Virus record (IMG/VR): IMGVR_UViG_3300032322_001011
Coordinates: 1-64,000 of that record
DNA from: a virus
DNA length: 64,000 bases
Strand: one strand, 5' to 3'
Below, piece by piece: positions 27,993-36,671 of the stretch (position 1 is the stretch's first letter; each line of letters opens with the position of its first letter). Both the position numbers and the translations under genes were made by a program. A model generated the notes under the pieces. The model did no database searches, was not told where the DNA came from, and saw only the letters and a program-made list of their open reading frames with translations.

Positions 27993-30286
27993 TATGGCTT
28001 CTTTCTACGTGGGTTTTTTGGTTCAGAAGCAGGTGCTGGTGCTGGTGCAGAAGCAGGTGCTGTATTGTTTGTTGTTGGGCGACCTGCACTCTGTGCATTT
28101 TTTGCACGTGGGTGTGAAGGCTGACCAGAACTTGCAGGGCCACCCGTTGAAAGAACGGTTGCTCCCCTGTTTGTTGATGTTGCACGACCAGCAGTGCTCG
28201 CCACTGTTGGGGTAGTGTTAACAGTTCCACCAGTGATGTTTCCAAATGTGGATTCACCAATTACTTGTGGGGCAAAGTTTATGTTTGCGCTGTTATTAAC
28301 ATTGATTCCACCGCCGTTGCCACCACCAAAATCACCACGACCAAGGTTTGTTTGATCACCAAAAGTAACTGGTCCTGAAATGTTATAGAACGAACCAGAA
28401 CGACTTGATGGAGCAGACGGAGCAGGCGCTGAAGAACTTGGACCTGCTGGTGCTGGCATTGCACTTGGTTTTCCACCACCTGATACCGATGGGGGTGTCA
28501 TTGGTGTATTAGTTGCAGGAGTTGGTGTACCTCCAGCACGACCACCTTTTCCACCACCAAAGAACGTACGCATACGACCACCTAAACCTGGTTTTGAGGG
28601 TGAAGCAGGTGATGCAGGAGTTGGTTCTGTTTCCGAACCCCAATCATAGAAGTTCCCATCAGCAGGGCGTGGAGCACTCTCCGAAGTCCGCATTGTTCCG
28701 CCTTCACGAGCAGTACGAATTTGGCGAATACGCTCTGCGTTTGCCTTAGCCTCTGACGCAGTTCCGTAAACAGGTTCACTCGTTCCGCTCTTGTCAGTGT
28801 TAAGAATGAACTTACTGCCACCGCCAGTTGATGCTTTTGGAGTAGCACGTTCTGCTTCATCAGCATCAGAGCCAAAGCGAATTACACCGACCTCATCTCC
28901 GTAGGCATCAGCATCCAGTGCTGCTTCTTCTTTATCCCTAACAGCAGCCATTCCTGCTTCGCTCATTGCTTTTTCTTCTGGTGTCATTGAGTCAAGAAGT
29001 GCGCCGTACTTTTCTCGGTAATAACCTGGCTTGTTTTTGTCAGGTGCAGCAGTCTCAGCAGCAGTTTCTGCCGCAGTTGGCTTACTAACATTTGGAAAGT
29101 TGCGCTTCTTTTTAGTTTCGGCAGGTGCTTCCATTGCAGCATCTATCTCAGCCTGCTTCTGTGCAGTTTTTTCTGGGTCGTTAATATCTGCCATGTACTG
29201 TTCTATTGCGGTCTTCTTTGGTTCTTCTGGTGGTCGTGGCTTCTCACGTTGGGCAGAACGCCCTGTAGCAAGTTCTTCTTCAACTGCCTCTGGTGAACCC
29301 ACGGCAGGAGCGGAAGGCTTCTTTTTACCCTTACCTTTTGCTTTTGGAGCAGGAGCATCTGCTTCACCATCAGCCACTTCTCTAGTCCCACGGAAGTCAG
29401 GATGTGCTTCAATTTCTGCTTGAAGTTTTTCTCTAGCCTTACCAGTTGCTCTGCGAGTGTTTGATTTACGTGCTTTATCAAGCGCTGCTGCGGCTTCTGC
29501 TTCAGTTCCAGTAATGCCAGGCATTCGGCCTGCGGCAAAATCCTTTTCACTTTGTGAAGGAATGTATTCTGATTCGTTTTTCTTTTTCTTAGCCACAGGC
29601 TTCTCCGATGCTGAAGGTAATGCAGGTTCTTCTACTTTACCAGTTTTATTAGAAGTATTGAGAAGTGAATCTCTAGAATTCTCGTATGTTTCTTTTACCT
29701 TTAGTCTGTTTGCTTCTCTTTTTTTAGTTTCTTCTGCACCAGCCTTTGTAGGTTTGTGTTCATACAATGGTGTAGTTGGTGGGGGAGTAGGAAATCCAGT
29801 GCGATAAGAATTAACAGCATTTCCTATCCAGTCTGGGATTTCTCCACCTCTATGATCGTTTTGACCATATAGTTCATGGCCTGGTCCTTCACGAGTATCG
29901 TGTATGTCTAGTCCGTAACTGTAATAGTCATCAGGCCATTGATCAGGATTAACAGGGGTTGTTCGGTGTCCGTGTTCATTGACATTGTATTTTATGAAGT
30001 TACCTTCTTCATCAATTGGACCTGGACCAACACTACCAAGTGTTCCCCATTGGTACGGTGTTACCATTCCTTTTTCTAAAAGATCGGCTCGTCTGTCCCA
30101 TTTTGTTTTAAGCATGTCTTCTTCACCATGCCCTTTTGATTTCCAATATTCATCATGTGATGCACCAGACCTACGATGACGCATACCTAAGAGTTTGTTA
30201 ACTTCTGGTACGGGCATAAGGTCTGAAGGATCAACATCAAACCGTGTAAGGTTCGCTAATGGGTTATCTTGTTTTTTCTTAACCAT
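27992..30286 (-). CDS. Large disordered Ala/Pro/Lys-rich protein with shared phage motifs
   Basis: 764 aa. Residues 1-170 are more ordered, with 'MPVPEVNKLLGMRHRRSGASHDEYWKSKGHGEE' and 'IHDTREGPGHELYGQNDHRGGEIPDWIGNAV'. Residues ~170-600 are Lys/Glu/Ala-rich linkers. From ~640 comes TFGDQTNLGRGDFGGG and then NNSANINFAPQV, and the tail is PAPAPAS-rich. The motifs match the protein at 25711-26592 and partly the tape measure. Probably a virion or assembly scaffold; I do not recognise the family. Confidence 0.55.
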   Translation of the reverse strand: MVKKKQDNPLANLTRFDVDPSDLMPVPEVNKLLGMRHRRSGASHDEYWKSKGHGEEDMLKTKWDRRADLLEKGMVTPYQWGTLGSVGPGPIDEEGNFIKYNVNEHGHRTTPVNPDQWPDDYYSYGLDIHDTREGPGHELYGQNDHRGGEIPDWIGNAVNSYRTGFPTPPPTTPLYEHKPTKAGAEETKKREANRLKVKETYENSRDSLLNTSNKTGKVEEPALPSASEKPVAKKKKNESEYIPSQSEKDFAAGRMPGITGTEAEAAAALDKARKSNTRRATGKAREKLQAEIEAHPDFRGTREVADGEADAPAPKAKGKGKKKPSAPAVGSPEAVEEELATGRSAQREKPRPPEEPKKTAIEQYMADINDPEKTAQKQAEIDAAMEAPAETKKKRNFPNVSKPTAAETAAETAAPDKNKPGYYREKYGALLDSMTPEEKAMSEAGMAAVRDKEEAALDADAYGDEVGVIRFGSDADEAERATPKASTGGGSKFILNTDKSGTSEPVYGTASEAKANAERIRQIRTAREGGTMRTSESAPRPADGNFYDWGSETEPTPASPASPSKPGLGGRMRTFFGGGKGGRAGGTPTPATNTPMTPPSVSGGGKPSAMPAPAGPSSSAPAPSAPSSRSGSFYNISGPVTFGDQTNLGRGDFGGGNGGGINVNNSANINFAPQVIGESTFGNITGGTVNTTPTVASTAGRATSTNRGATVLSTGGPASSGQPSHPRAKNAQSAGRPTTNNTAPASAPAPAPASEPKNPRRKKP

Positions 30287-30294
30287 ATACAGCC

Positions 30295-30909
30295 TTAGTC
30301 AAATAAAGATGGTTGTTGAAATACAGGAAATTGTTGAGCAGAAATATGAGTTTTAGCGTTTGCTACAGAGTTATCACTTATGGATTTTGTTACTGGTCCA
30401 TATTTTTTAGATCCTTCAAGTTCTTCTTTTGGCTTTAACAAATCACCTGCTGGTTCATACGTTCCAGGAGATGTTTCTTTAAAGTTCCATTCACCATTCC
30501 CACGCATTCCCCACCAACTACGCATACCGTGTGGTTTAAGTTGCTTTATGATTTCAGCACCTTTGCGCTCTGCCATACTTTCAAAATCTGAAAAAGGAAC
30601 ACCATTTTCTTTGTGCATCCTTGTTGCCATATCTTCTAAATGAAGTTGGTTTTCACGGTGAGTGCTGTATTTTTCCCAAAAGTCATCGTCTGAACCATCA
30701 CCAATAAATGCGCTATTTGATTTACTGACTGCTTCCATTGCATTTTTATACTCAGGATTAACTTTGCTAAATGCTTGATCCCGTAATTCAGTTGCCAACC
30801 ATAGTTTGTGGCTTTTACCCCAAGAATCTTCTTGTTCTTGTGTTTTTGAAGGAGTCCAATATGCGGCTTCGCCAGTACCCTTTTTAGACCGTTTTTTCTT
30901 TTCAGCCAT
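30295..30909 (-). CDS. Hypothetical protein ending in a clamp-binding-like motif
   Basis: 204 aa, basic N-terminus (MAEKKKRSKKGTGEA), helical centre, 'LKPHGMRSWWGMRGNGEWNF' in the middle. The C-terminus reads ISAQQFPVFQQPSLFD; QPSLF resembles the DnaN-binding pentapeptide QLxLF. No family recognised. Confidence 0.5.
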   Translation of the reverse strand: MAEKKKRSKKGTGEAAYWTPSKTQEQEDSWGKSHKLWLATELRDQAFSKVNPEYKNAMEAVSKSNSAFIGDGSDDDFWEKYSTHRENQLHLEDMATRMHKENGVPFSDFESMAERKGAEIIKQLKPHGMRSWWGMRGNGEWNFKETSPGTYEPAGDLLKPKEELEGSKKYGPVTKSISDNSVANAKTHISAQQFPVFQQPSLFD

Positions 30910-30912
30910 TAT

Positions 30913-31413
30913 TTATCTCCAAGAAGGGCGAAGCGATTGGAGTTTGGCACGGCGTTCAGCGTCAATATAGTCTTGATTAGGTTGGTCAATAACCCGTGGG
31001 ATTCCTTTAGGACCAACTTTTCCGTCATTAGTCAATTGTACAGGCACTGCGCCTGGGGGTGCGAATTTCTGACCTCGTGACTCATGGGCGATCCCAGTCC
31101 AAAGATTGAACTCGTTAGGCCATAGGTAATCGCCTTGGTTAATACGCTCACCTTTGTGGACACCACGAGAATATTGACGGGCGTTATTGCGACTAAGCGT
31201 TCCAAGAATCTTGTCTTGTCGGCGGTTAGACGACATTGTTCCAAGGTATCCGTCTGGATACGTAGTATCTGAGATAGTCCGATAACCAGCAAGTTGATAA
31301 TCCTTGTTGTTACGGAAAACAGGAGCAGGACCAAATTGGTTTTGGGTTGCACCACCAGAAGCCTCAGATGGGCCTTGCCAATGGTTAAACGAGGTCTGCG
31401 AAGACCCAGCCAT
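30913..31413 (-). CDS. Hypothetical protein
   Basis: 166 aa, Gly/Asn/Gln/Arg-rich, with 'YQLAGYRTISDTTYPDGYLGTMSSNRRQDKILGTLSRNNARQYSRG' and 'RVIDQPNQDYIDAERRAKLQSLRPSWR'. Composition like virion-associated or assembly proteins. Coupled to copy 5 of the tag genes. Confidence 0.5.
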   Translation of the reverse strand: MAGSSQTSFNHWQGPSEASGGATQNQFGPAPVFRNNKDYQLAGYRTISDTTYPDGYLGTMSSNRRQDKILGTLSRNNARQYSRGVHKGERINQGDYLWPNEFNLWTGIAHESRGQKFAPPGAVPVQLTNDGKVGPKGIPRVIDQPNQDYIDAERRAKLQSLRPSWR

Positions 31414-31625
31414 TAGTTGTACCAGCCGTTCCTGTACCTATTTTCACGAGACTCTTCATATGATTCTTGATACTCAAAAGGCTTTCTAGGTGGCTGCTCG
31501 TTATCGCCATACCCACCAGTCTTAGTTCCTGGTTTCTTAGGTGGAGTCGTACCACTACCACCAGTAGAAGTTTGTGGACCTACTTGGCGCTTAGGGTGAT
31601 TGCGAGTATCTTGTCCTTTAGGCAT
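31413..31625 (-). CDS. MPRGEDT-tag protein (copy 5)
   Basis: 70 aa beginning MPKGQDTRNHPKRQVGPQT. Rest is Gly/Thr/Pro-rich, then 'FEYQESYEESRENRYRNGWYN'. Separated from the other four copies by about 3.4 kb but with the same start. Confidence 0.55.
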   Translation of the reverse strand: MPKGQDTRNHPKRQVGPQTSTGGSGTTPPKKPGTKTGGYGDNEQPPRKPFEYQESYEESRENRYRNGWYN

Positions 31626-31747
31626 TAAATTGTTCCGATGCTAGTAATGAACCCACCAGCCGCACCTGCCGCAGAGGTGATGGGGCGTGGGGCATCCTTT
31701 TTAGGAGCAACTTTCTTTTTAGCAGCCTTTTTCTTCTTAGCAGCCAT
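31625..31747 (-). CDS. Small Lys/Ala-rich protein (40 aa)
   Basis: MAAKKKKAAKKKVAPKKDAP followed by a Gly/Ala/Ile tail. Histone-tail-like composition; TAATG coupling on both sides. Confidence 0.45.
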   Translation of the reverse strand: MAAKKKKAAKKKVAPKKDAPRPITSAAGAAGGFITSIGTI

Positions 31748-31926
31748 TAGTAACCTTGACTATCGGACCATCTATTATCTCGGAAACGTAAAGCAGCATC
31801 ACGTGCATCTCTTGCCGTATCAGTCGTGTTTATTGGGGCAGATGTATTATGCGCTTGGTCAACTTGGCGGCGAGCCTTACGACCACCGTACTTAAGTGTT
31901 TCAGCAGTTCTTGGGCGATTACGCAT
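31747..31926 (-). CDS. Small basic protein (59 aa)
   Basis: MRNRPRTAETLKYGGRKARR then 'QVDQAHNTSAPINTTDTARDARDAALRFRDNRW'. Arg-rich. Coupled by TAATG. No family recognised. Confidence 0.5.
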   Translation of the reverse strand: MRNRPRTAETLKYGGRKARRQVDQAHNTSAPINTTDTARDARDAALRFRDNRWSDSQGY

Positions 31927-32486
31927 TACTTTCCCATTCGCCCACGGTTTTGACCTTGACGGTACTTTTGTTCACCCTTAGCACCACCTGCAAGGTACGC
32001 AGATTCGCTACCAGATGGTTTTTCCGCAAAGGAATCACCGTCTTTAAGACCAAGCATTTTGTTATTTTTCATGCGCCTTGTTTCGTCTGCTTTAGCAACA
32101 TCAAATGATTGTCCTGCGGCTTTTGACTCAGCCATTACTTTAGGACTGTTTACGTTCTTCAAAGCCTTTGCAGTCTTTTTCTTGTCTTTAAGAATTGCCT
32201 TACCTTCTGGGGAACCTGGTTCATGGTAAGTGGTGTATTCAGCACCAATCTTTACCCTCTCCCTTGGATTCATTGCATCTGAACCATCTGGTTTGATGTA
32301 GCCAGAGTGTGCTGGTTTTGGTGCAGCATCACGGTCTGCACGGCGCTGGGTCATTGCCTGTGTAGTGTTTTGGCTGTCGTCACGCACCGTGTGGGTATCT
32401 ACTTTTGCACCCACTCGTGGGCGGTGTGCGCCACTGTTTGCGTACGGGGTGATCCCGTTTACCTTGTCACGATTAAACCAGCCCAT
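31926..32486 (-). CDS. Basic disordered protein
   Basis: 186 aa, MGWFNRDKVNGITPYANSGA; rich in Lys, Arg, Gly, Asp. 'HRPRVGAKVDTHTVRDDSQNTTQAMTQRRADRDAAPKP' and 'KQRQGQNRG'-like tail. No family recognised. Confidence 0.5.
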   Translation of the reverse strand: MGWFNRDKVNGITPYANSGAHRPRVGAKVDTHTVRDDSQNTTQAMTQRRADRDAAPKPAHSGYIKPDGSDAMNPRERVKIGAEYTTYHEPGSPEGKAILKDKKKTAKALKNVNSPKVMAESKAAGQSFDVAKADETRRMKNNKMLGLKDGDSFAEKPSGSESAYLAGGAKGEQKYRQGQNRGRMGK

Positions 32487-32489
32487 GTT

Positions 32490-32780
32490 CTACCTCACTA
32501 CGGGTTTGAAGGATATAGCGGAGATATTCTCTCCATTCTCTCCAATAATATCATCAAAGCCAACAACAAAAGATAGGTCAATGCCACGTGGGGCAACAAA
32601 GCCTCGTGCGATAGCACAGGCTTTAGCGGCTTGATTTACAGCGCTTGCGCCAATAGCCCGAATCTTGGGCAAATGACCAGCCACAATAGAACGAGCAAGG
32701 ATAGAACCCACACTCTGGGGGTTACTTGATCCTGATACTTTCAGGACATCTTCAACTTTTGTATTCAATTCTTGGGACAT
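32490..32780 (-). CDS. spoVS: SpoVS-like protein
   Basis: 96 aa. 'VSGSSNPQSVGSILARSIVAGHLPKIRAIGASAVNQAAKACAIARGFVAPRGIDL' follows the stage V sporulation protein S family almost motif by motif. SpoVS is an Alba-like fold with a role in sporulation and septation; its phage role is unknown. It sits at the junction of the tag block and the DNA-metabolism genes. Confidence 0.9.
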   Translation of the reverse strand: MSQELNTKVEDVLKVSGSSNPQSVGSILARSIVAGHLPKIRAIGASAVNQAAKACAIARGFVAPRGIDLSFVVGFDDIIGENGENISAISFKPVVR

Positions 32781-32822
32781 ATTGACTCCTAGTTAGGTAA
32801 ACAGTTGTCCCAATAATATCAT

Positions 32823-33194
32823 TTATGCGTAACCAGCATCCTTGAGCAATTTAAGCATGTCTTCTAACGGCATAATTGCATAGGATTCACCAACAGCAGC
32901 AGCACCTTTTCCTGGTCGTTTAACCACCAATAGAGGTACTCCACAAGTCAATCTAGATGCCTGCTCCACAGTGGCATTGAGCCATTCACTTAGTTTGAAT
33001 GACTTCTGATTCTTGCACTGAATGGCAAGTTCTTTGGCAGGTATCTCACGAGCCTGAACCACACCGTGGATGTCACCAGCATCATTCTCCCCAGCAAGGG
33101 CTGTGCGGCGAGCATTACAGAAATCTTGCTCTTTGAGGTAGTTAACAATAAGGGTTTCAAACGATGTCCCTTTTGCTTTGTGTTTATTTCCCAT
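32823..33194 (-). CDS. Putative Holliday-junction resolvase-like nuclease
   Basis: 123 aa. 'KGTSFETLIVNYLKEQ' (E), 'RTALAGENDAGDIHGV' (D) and 'ELAIQCKNQKSFKLSEWL' (Q-x-K) follow the E...D...(E/Q)xK order of PD-(D/E)XK nucleases of the HJR type. Likely resolves or nicks branched DNA during replication and recombination. Confidence 0.65.
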   Translation of the reverse strand: MGNKHKAKGTSFETLIVNYLKEQDFCNARRTALAGENDAGDIHGVVQAREIPAKELAIQCKNQKSFKLSEWLNATVEQASRLTCGVPLLVVKRPGKGAAAVGESYAIMPLEDMLKLLKDAGYA

Positions 33195-33235
33195 CTGGGT
33201 CTATCTCCGAATTTTGGTGTGTGGGTACAAACTTT

Positions 33236-33706
33236 TTATGGCGTAAATCTGTGTTGGCGAAGTTCCTTGCCTGACATACCAATGCGGCGTGACAGTTCAC
33301 GGGAAACTACTTGAGCACCACGTTCGCAGCGATCAAACACAGTGTCTACCAACTTACGGTACGCACGTTTCTGTGTGTGTACTTCAATCTGATCTTGGAT
33401 CTTTGGGTCAACATCTCGCTTGGCTTTAGCCACGGTAACCAGATCACCCTTAGCCTTGTCACCCCACTGCTCAATCAATACAGATGACTGTAGGTACTCA
33501 AGGATGTTGCGCTCACGTTCTTCTGAAATCTCAGCCTGAACTAGTTGAGCCTTGGCATAGACCAACCATGCCATAAAGTCGGTGTACAACTCCATAAGAT
33601 CGGAGTCTCCGATGTCTCCAATGTTACGAGGAAGTTCGGGGAGTAGTCCCTTTGGCTTTTCTGGTAACGGGAAGTTTTGTTTGAACAGTTCCATCTCTGG
33701 ATTCAT
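33236..33706 (-). CDS. Conserved-type phage protein, overlaps the Cas4-like nuclease gene
   Basis: 156 aa, MNPEMELFKQNF; long helices (ELYTDFMAWLVYAKAQLVQAEISEERERNILEYLQ) and a basic C-terminus (RRIGMSGKELRQHRFTP). GGAG nine bases before the ATG. Its first 83 bases lie inside the end of the neighbouring nuclease gene. May be a recombination partner; unproven. Confidence 0.6.
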   Translation of the reverse strand: MNPEMELFKQNFPLPEKPKGLLPELPRNIGDIGDSDLMELYTDFMAWLVYAKAQLVQAEISEERERNILEYLQSSVLIEQWGDKAKGDLVTVAKAKRDVDPKIQDQIEVHTQKRAYRKLVDTVFDRCERGAQVVSRELSRRIGMSGKELRQHRFTP

Positions 33707-34574
33707 CGTCTAGTCTCCAACATGTGTTTTTATAAGGACAGTATTTGCAACCATTGCATGTGGGTTCTTCTGCCCACATTGGTCGCATTGGTGGAATATC
33801 TCCGTTCAATGCTGACATAAGTCGCTTGCAGTTGTCAAGCATTGGTTGCACTAATTCTGGAGTAAACCCAACTACAAACTCTTTGACTTCTTGTGTTGGT
33901 TTCCATTCGTATAGAAATGTCATTTGGTGGATACCAGTGCAATACATATACAACAAACCTTGACGTATATGGCTTGCAAAAGGTTGACGAATCTTTTTCC
34001 ACAAACCATCAAGTGTTATTTCACCCTTTTGATATGCGTAATACAAATCGGGGGCTTCAAAACGAACTGAACCAAGGCCAACTGATTTAATCTCAATCAA
34101 GGTACGACCTTGCTTATCGTTAACAATACCGTCAGCATGACCAAGAATGTGGTGTTCTTCGTTACTAATTGGAACTTCACGGTAAATAGGTTTTGGAGTT
34201 CCGCATGATGGACACTTCTCTGGACTCACCGCTTCCCATTTGTGGTTACAAATATCGTTCTTACATTGCCACAAACCTTCAAGAACACCAGCGTTGTTCA
34301 ACCAGTCCTGCCATTTAGCGTGAATGTAGTGACCCTCAGCAAACACATTCAAGCGCTGAAACGAAAAGTTGTCTGGGTCTTTAGGATGCTTCTTAATGGT
34401 GTACCAATTAGAACGTGGACACCAATCACGCTTTGCTAAATCGCTTGGGTGAATGTGATCTGTATCCCGTGTGGACTCCTTGACATTACGATCTTTTAGG
34501 ATCTGCATAGCCACAGTAGGAAGCACACGACCATTCATGGTCAGCAACTTCTTGTAGTCATGCATCTCACTCAT
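33624..34574 (-). CDS. Cas4/RecB-like exonuclease (PD-(D/E)XK, Fe-S cysteines)
   Basis: 316 aa, ATG at 34574 inside the upstream stop region. An N-terminal Cys (RDWCPRS ~50), a zinc ribbon (C-x4-C...C-x2-C), 'LGHADGIVND' (D) and 'TLIEIKSVG' (ExK), then a C-terminal cluster 'CNGCKYCPYKNTCW'. This is the layout of Cas4-like 5' to 3' exonucleases that make recombination ends. The C-terminal ~28 codons overlap the next gene. Confidence 0.75.
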   Translation of the reverse strand: MSEMHDYKKLLTMNGRVLPTVAMQILKDRNVKESTRDTDHIHPSDLAKRDWCPRSNWYTIKKHPKDPDNFSFQRLNVFAEGHYIHAKWQDWLNNAGVLEGLWQCKNDICNHKWEAVSPEKCPSCGTPKPIYREVPISNEEHHILGHADGIVNDKQGRTLIEIKSVGLGSVRFEAPDLYYAYQKGEITLDGLWKKIRQPFASHIRQGLLYMYCTGIHQMTFLYEWKPTQEVKEFVVGFTPELVQPMLDNCKRLMSALNGDIPPMRPMWAEEPTCNGCKYCPYKNTCWRLDDESRDGTVQTKLPVTRKAKGTTPRTSS

Positions 34575-34905
34575 CAATCATCTCCAAGAAATCGTCTTCG
34601 GGTATAACTACATAGCGTCTGCCGCCAATATCAAACTGCAACACAGGAACTCTTTCTTCAATGATCGCTCGCTCACGTAACTCAACAAGGTCAAGAGCCT
34701 TAATAGTTATTTGAGTTAATCCTGTCGTGAGTTTGTTTTCAATGAGGAAGTTTTCCGAACGAACATCATTCTTGCGAAGCCAACCAGCACCAGAGCGAGC
34801 ATTACGAGATCCCTTATACGCAGTAGCGGTTCGCTTCTCTTGTTTAACAGACGCTTTATTAATGTTTCTTCGGTCATCTGCTGGGTCCTTTCCTATAATC
34901 TTCAC
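34567..34905 (-). CDS. Small PD-(D/E)XK-like phage nuclease
   Basis: 112 aa. 'GSRNARSGAGWLRKNDVRSENFLIENKLTT' with D-x2-S-E...IENK is a minimal Holliday-junction-resolvase-like site; 'IIEERVPVLQFDIGGRRYVVIPEDDFLEM' is the closing part. Overlaps recA by four bases (GTGA) and the Cas4-like gene by eight. Recombination module. Confidence 0.6.
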   Translation of the reverse strand: MKIIGKDPADDRRNINKASVKQEKRTATAYKGSRNARSGAGWLRKNDVRSENFLIENKLTTGLTQITIKALDLVELRERAIIEERVPVLQFDIGGRRYVVIPEDDFLEMIDE

Positions 34906-35924
34906 CGTGCAACACCGTAGTGGGCTTCAACCTTGGCAATCAAATCTTTCTGCATGTCAAGGTCTTCACGGAATGCATCAAGCATCTTGTCTTTACCTTG
35001 CCAGCGACCCTCACCAAATGAATAGTACGCACCAGCACGAGTAATGATGTCAATAGCAATACCGATATTCAACATGTCTTTGAGAGTGTCGTAGTCACCT
35101 TTCTCAAACCCTTGTGTGTCTGCAAAATAAAAGTCAATGATCGCACTTTGGTTAGGGCGATAAGTCTTGTTCTTGAGTGTACGAGCCTTGATGGTTTGAC
35201 CAACAACTTCATCTTTGTCTTTTAGCCATTCGTCACGCTTTACTTCAACACGGCAGAAGTAAGCAAAGTTCTTTGCCAGCCCACCTGGTGTTGTGCGTGG
35301 GTCACCCCACATAACACCAATCTTTTGTCTCCATTGGTTGATCATCAATCCAGTGCAGTTGCGCTCATCGGTAATAAGTGAACGCTTCTGTGCCTCTGAT
35401 GACTTGCGGAAGAACTTAGATGTAAGACGAGCACCAAGACCTACAGTGAACTCTTCCATCATCTTTTCAGATTCATCGTCTGGAACAAGTGCAGGTAGTG
35501 AGTCAATAACAATCATGTCAACAGCACGATTAGCCATGACATTGATAACCAAGTTGTACGCCTGCTCCATGATGTTGGTTTCAACAATCCACAGACGTTC
35601 TAGGTCAACACCTATAGACTCTGCATAATCAGGAACAAACTCTTCGGCAGCAATCCACAAAGCAATAAAGTCTGGGTTGAGTGCTTGGTTAGTTGCAATA
35701 GTTTTAAACGCAAGAGCGGTTTTACCAGATGACTCTTCACCAATGATTTCGCTCCATTGGTTTACGGGCCAACCACCACCAAGCATGAGGTCGTAGGACA
35801 AGATACCTGTAGAGATACGCTCTAACTTGCCACGGGTTTCACTACCCTTAACAATTGTTCCTGCACCATATTGTTTGTTAACCGAATTAATGATTGAAGA
35901 CAGACTGTCCCAATTGTTTTCCAC
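34902..35924 (-). CDS. recA: RecA/UvsX-like recombinase
   Basis: 340 aa from GTG at 35924, with AGGAG five bases upstream. Walker A G-E-E-S-S-G-K-T (62-69), Walker B 'VDMIVIDSLPAL' (~137-146) and 'CTGLMINQWRQKIG' L2-like region. Catalyses strand exchange on ssDNA with ATP. Clustered with its nucleases, it supports recombination-dependent replication and repair. Confidence 0.9.
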   Translation of the reverse strand: MENNWDSLSSIINSVNKQYGAGTIVKGSETRGKLERISTGILSYDLMLGGGWPVNQWSEIIGEESSGKTALAFKTIATNQALNPDFIALWIAAEEFVPDYAESIGVDLERLWIVETNIMEQAYNLVINVMANRAVDMIVIDSLPALVPDDESEKMMEEFTVGLGARLTSKFFRKSSEAQKRSLITDERNCTGLMINQWRQKIGVMWGDPRTTPGGLAKNFAYFCRVEVKRDEWLKDKDEVVGQTIKARTLKNKTYRPNQSAIIDFYFADTQGFEKGDYDTLKDMLNIGIAIDIITRAGAYYSFGEGRWQGKDKMLDAFREDLDMQKDLIAKVEAHYGVAR

Positions 35925-35932
35925 GTATACTC

Positions 35933-36310
35933 CTATACCCAGTTTGATTGTTCACCTTGATCATACAGGGAGTTCCACCCACATTGAAAGCATCTTGGAG
36001 CAGGAACTTTTCCACCTGCTGATGCATTTGATCTACTAAATACGTTACTACTTCCGCATCGTGGACAAGTTTGGTTACCATCAACACGATGTGCTTCTCC
36101 ACCTTTCCAAGAACGAATGGCAGTACCCATGTCAGTTTGACCGTTAGGATCAGCCTGTTGAGCAACCTGTGTTTGATGCTGTAACGGCGACTGCATTACA
36201 CGTTGTTGCGCTTGCTGTTGTAGTGCAGGCAAAACTACTCGCTCAGACGGTAACGCCCTACGTTCTTCTTGGGGTGCGTTGTTTAACTTCCTATCCCACC
36301 AACTGCTCAT
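35933..36310 (-). CDS. Gln-rich protein with C-terminal zinc ribbon
   Basis: 125 aa. MSSWWDRKLN start, a Gln-rich middle (LQQQAQQRVMQSPLQHQTQ), then CPRCGSSNVF...CFQCGW (C-x2-C x2). The start and the end are seen in proteins of other actinophages, from memory. Function unknown. Confidence 0.6.
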   Translation of the reverse strand: MSSWWDRKLNNAPQEERRALPSERVVLPALQQQAQQRVMQSPLQHQTQVAQQADPNGQTDMGTAIRSWKGGEAHRVDGNQTCPRCGSSNVFSRSNASAGGKVPAPRCFQCGWNSLYDQGEQSNWV

Positions 36311-36320
36311 TATTGTTTCC

Positions 36321-36671
36321 TTATTCTAACGGAGAGATTATCGCAATCATTTGATTTTCTAATAGTTTTTGAACAAGTGCCATTCCATAAGAAATTAACA
36401 CATTCTTTGAACTTTCAACCGCAGCCAAAGGTGGTAATTCCTCGTCATCTAGGCTAGTGGTTAGAACCTCTGTAAACCAATCAACTGACTCAGCAATCTC
36501 ATCAAAGATTCCAAAGTCATGTAGGAGTTCCCACTGCTCATCAATCTGTTGTTGCTCTAATTCCTGAACATCTTCAGAAGATGGGGTAAAGCCTAACTTT
36601 ACAGCAACGTCTTGCCCTGATGGAATGGAAAGCATAAGACAGAAGTTTCTTTTCTCAGTAATAAGATTCAT
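36321..36671 (-). CDS. Hypothetical protein
   Basis: 116 aa, MNLITEKRNFCLMLSIPSGQ; acidic, helical. Overlaps the DNA polymerase stop by four bases (ATGA), so co-translated with it. No family recognised. Confidence 0.55.
   Translation of the reverse strand: MNLITEKRNFCLMLSIPSGQDVAVKLGFTPSSEDVQELEQQQIDEQWELLHDFGIFDEIAESVDWFTEVLTTSLDDEELPPLAAVESSKNVLISYGMALVQKLLENQMIAIISPLE

Noticed and set aside
28015-29100. DNA repeats in the 764-aa gene
   Set aside because: They encode PAPAPAS and AAETAAET runs in frame and reflect low-complexity protein, not a separate DNA element.
34902-35924. Intein in RecA
   Set aside because: The protein has normal length and uninterrupted motifs; no splicing-type insert is visible.
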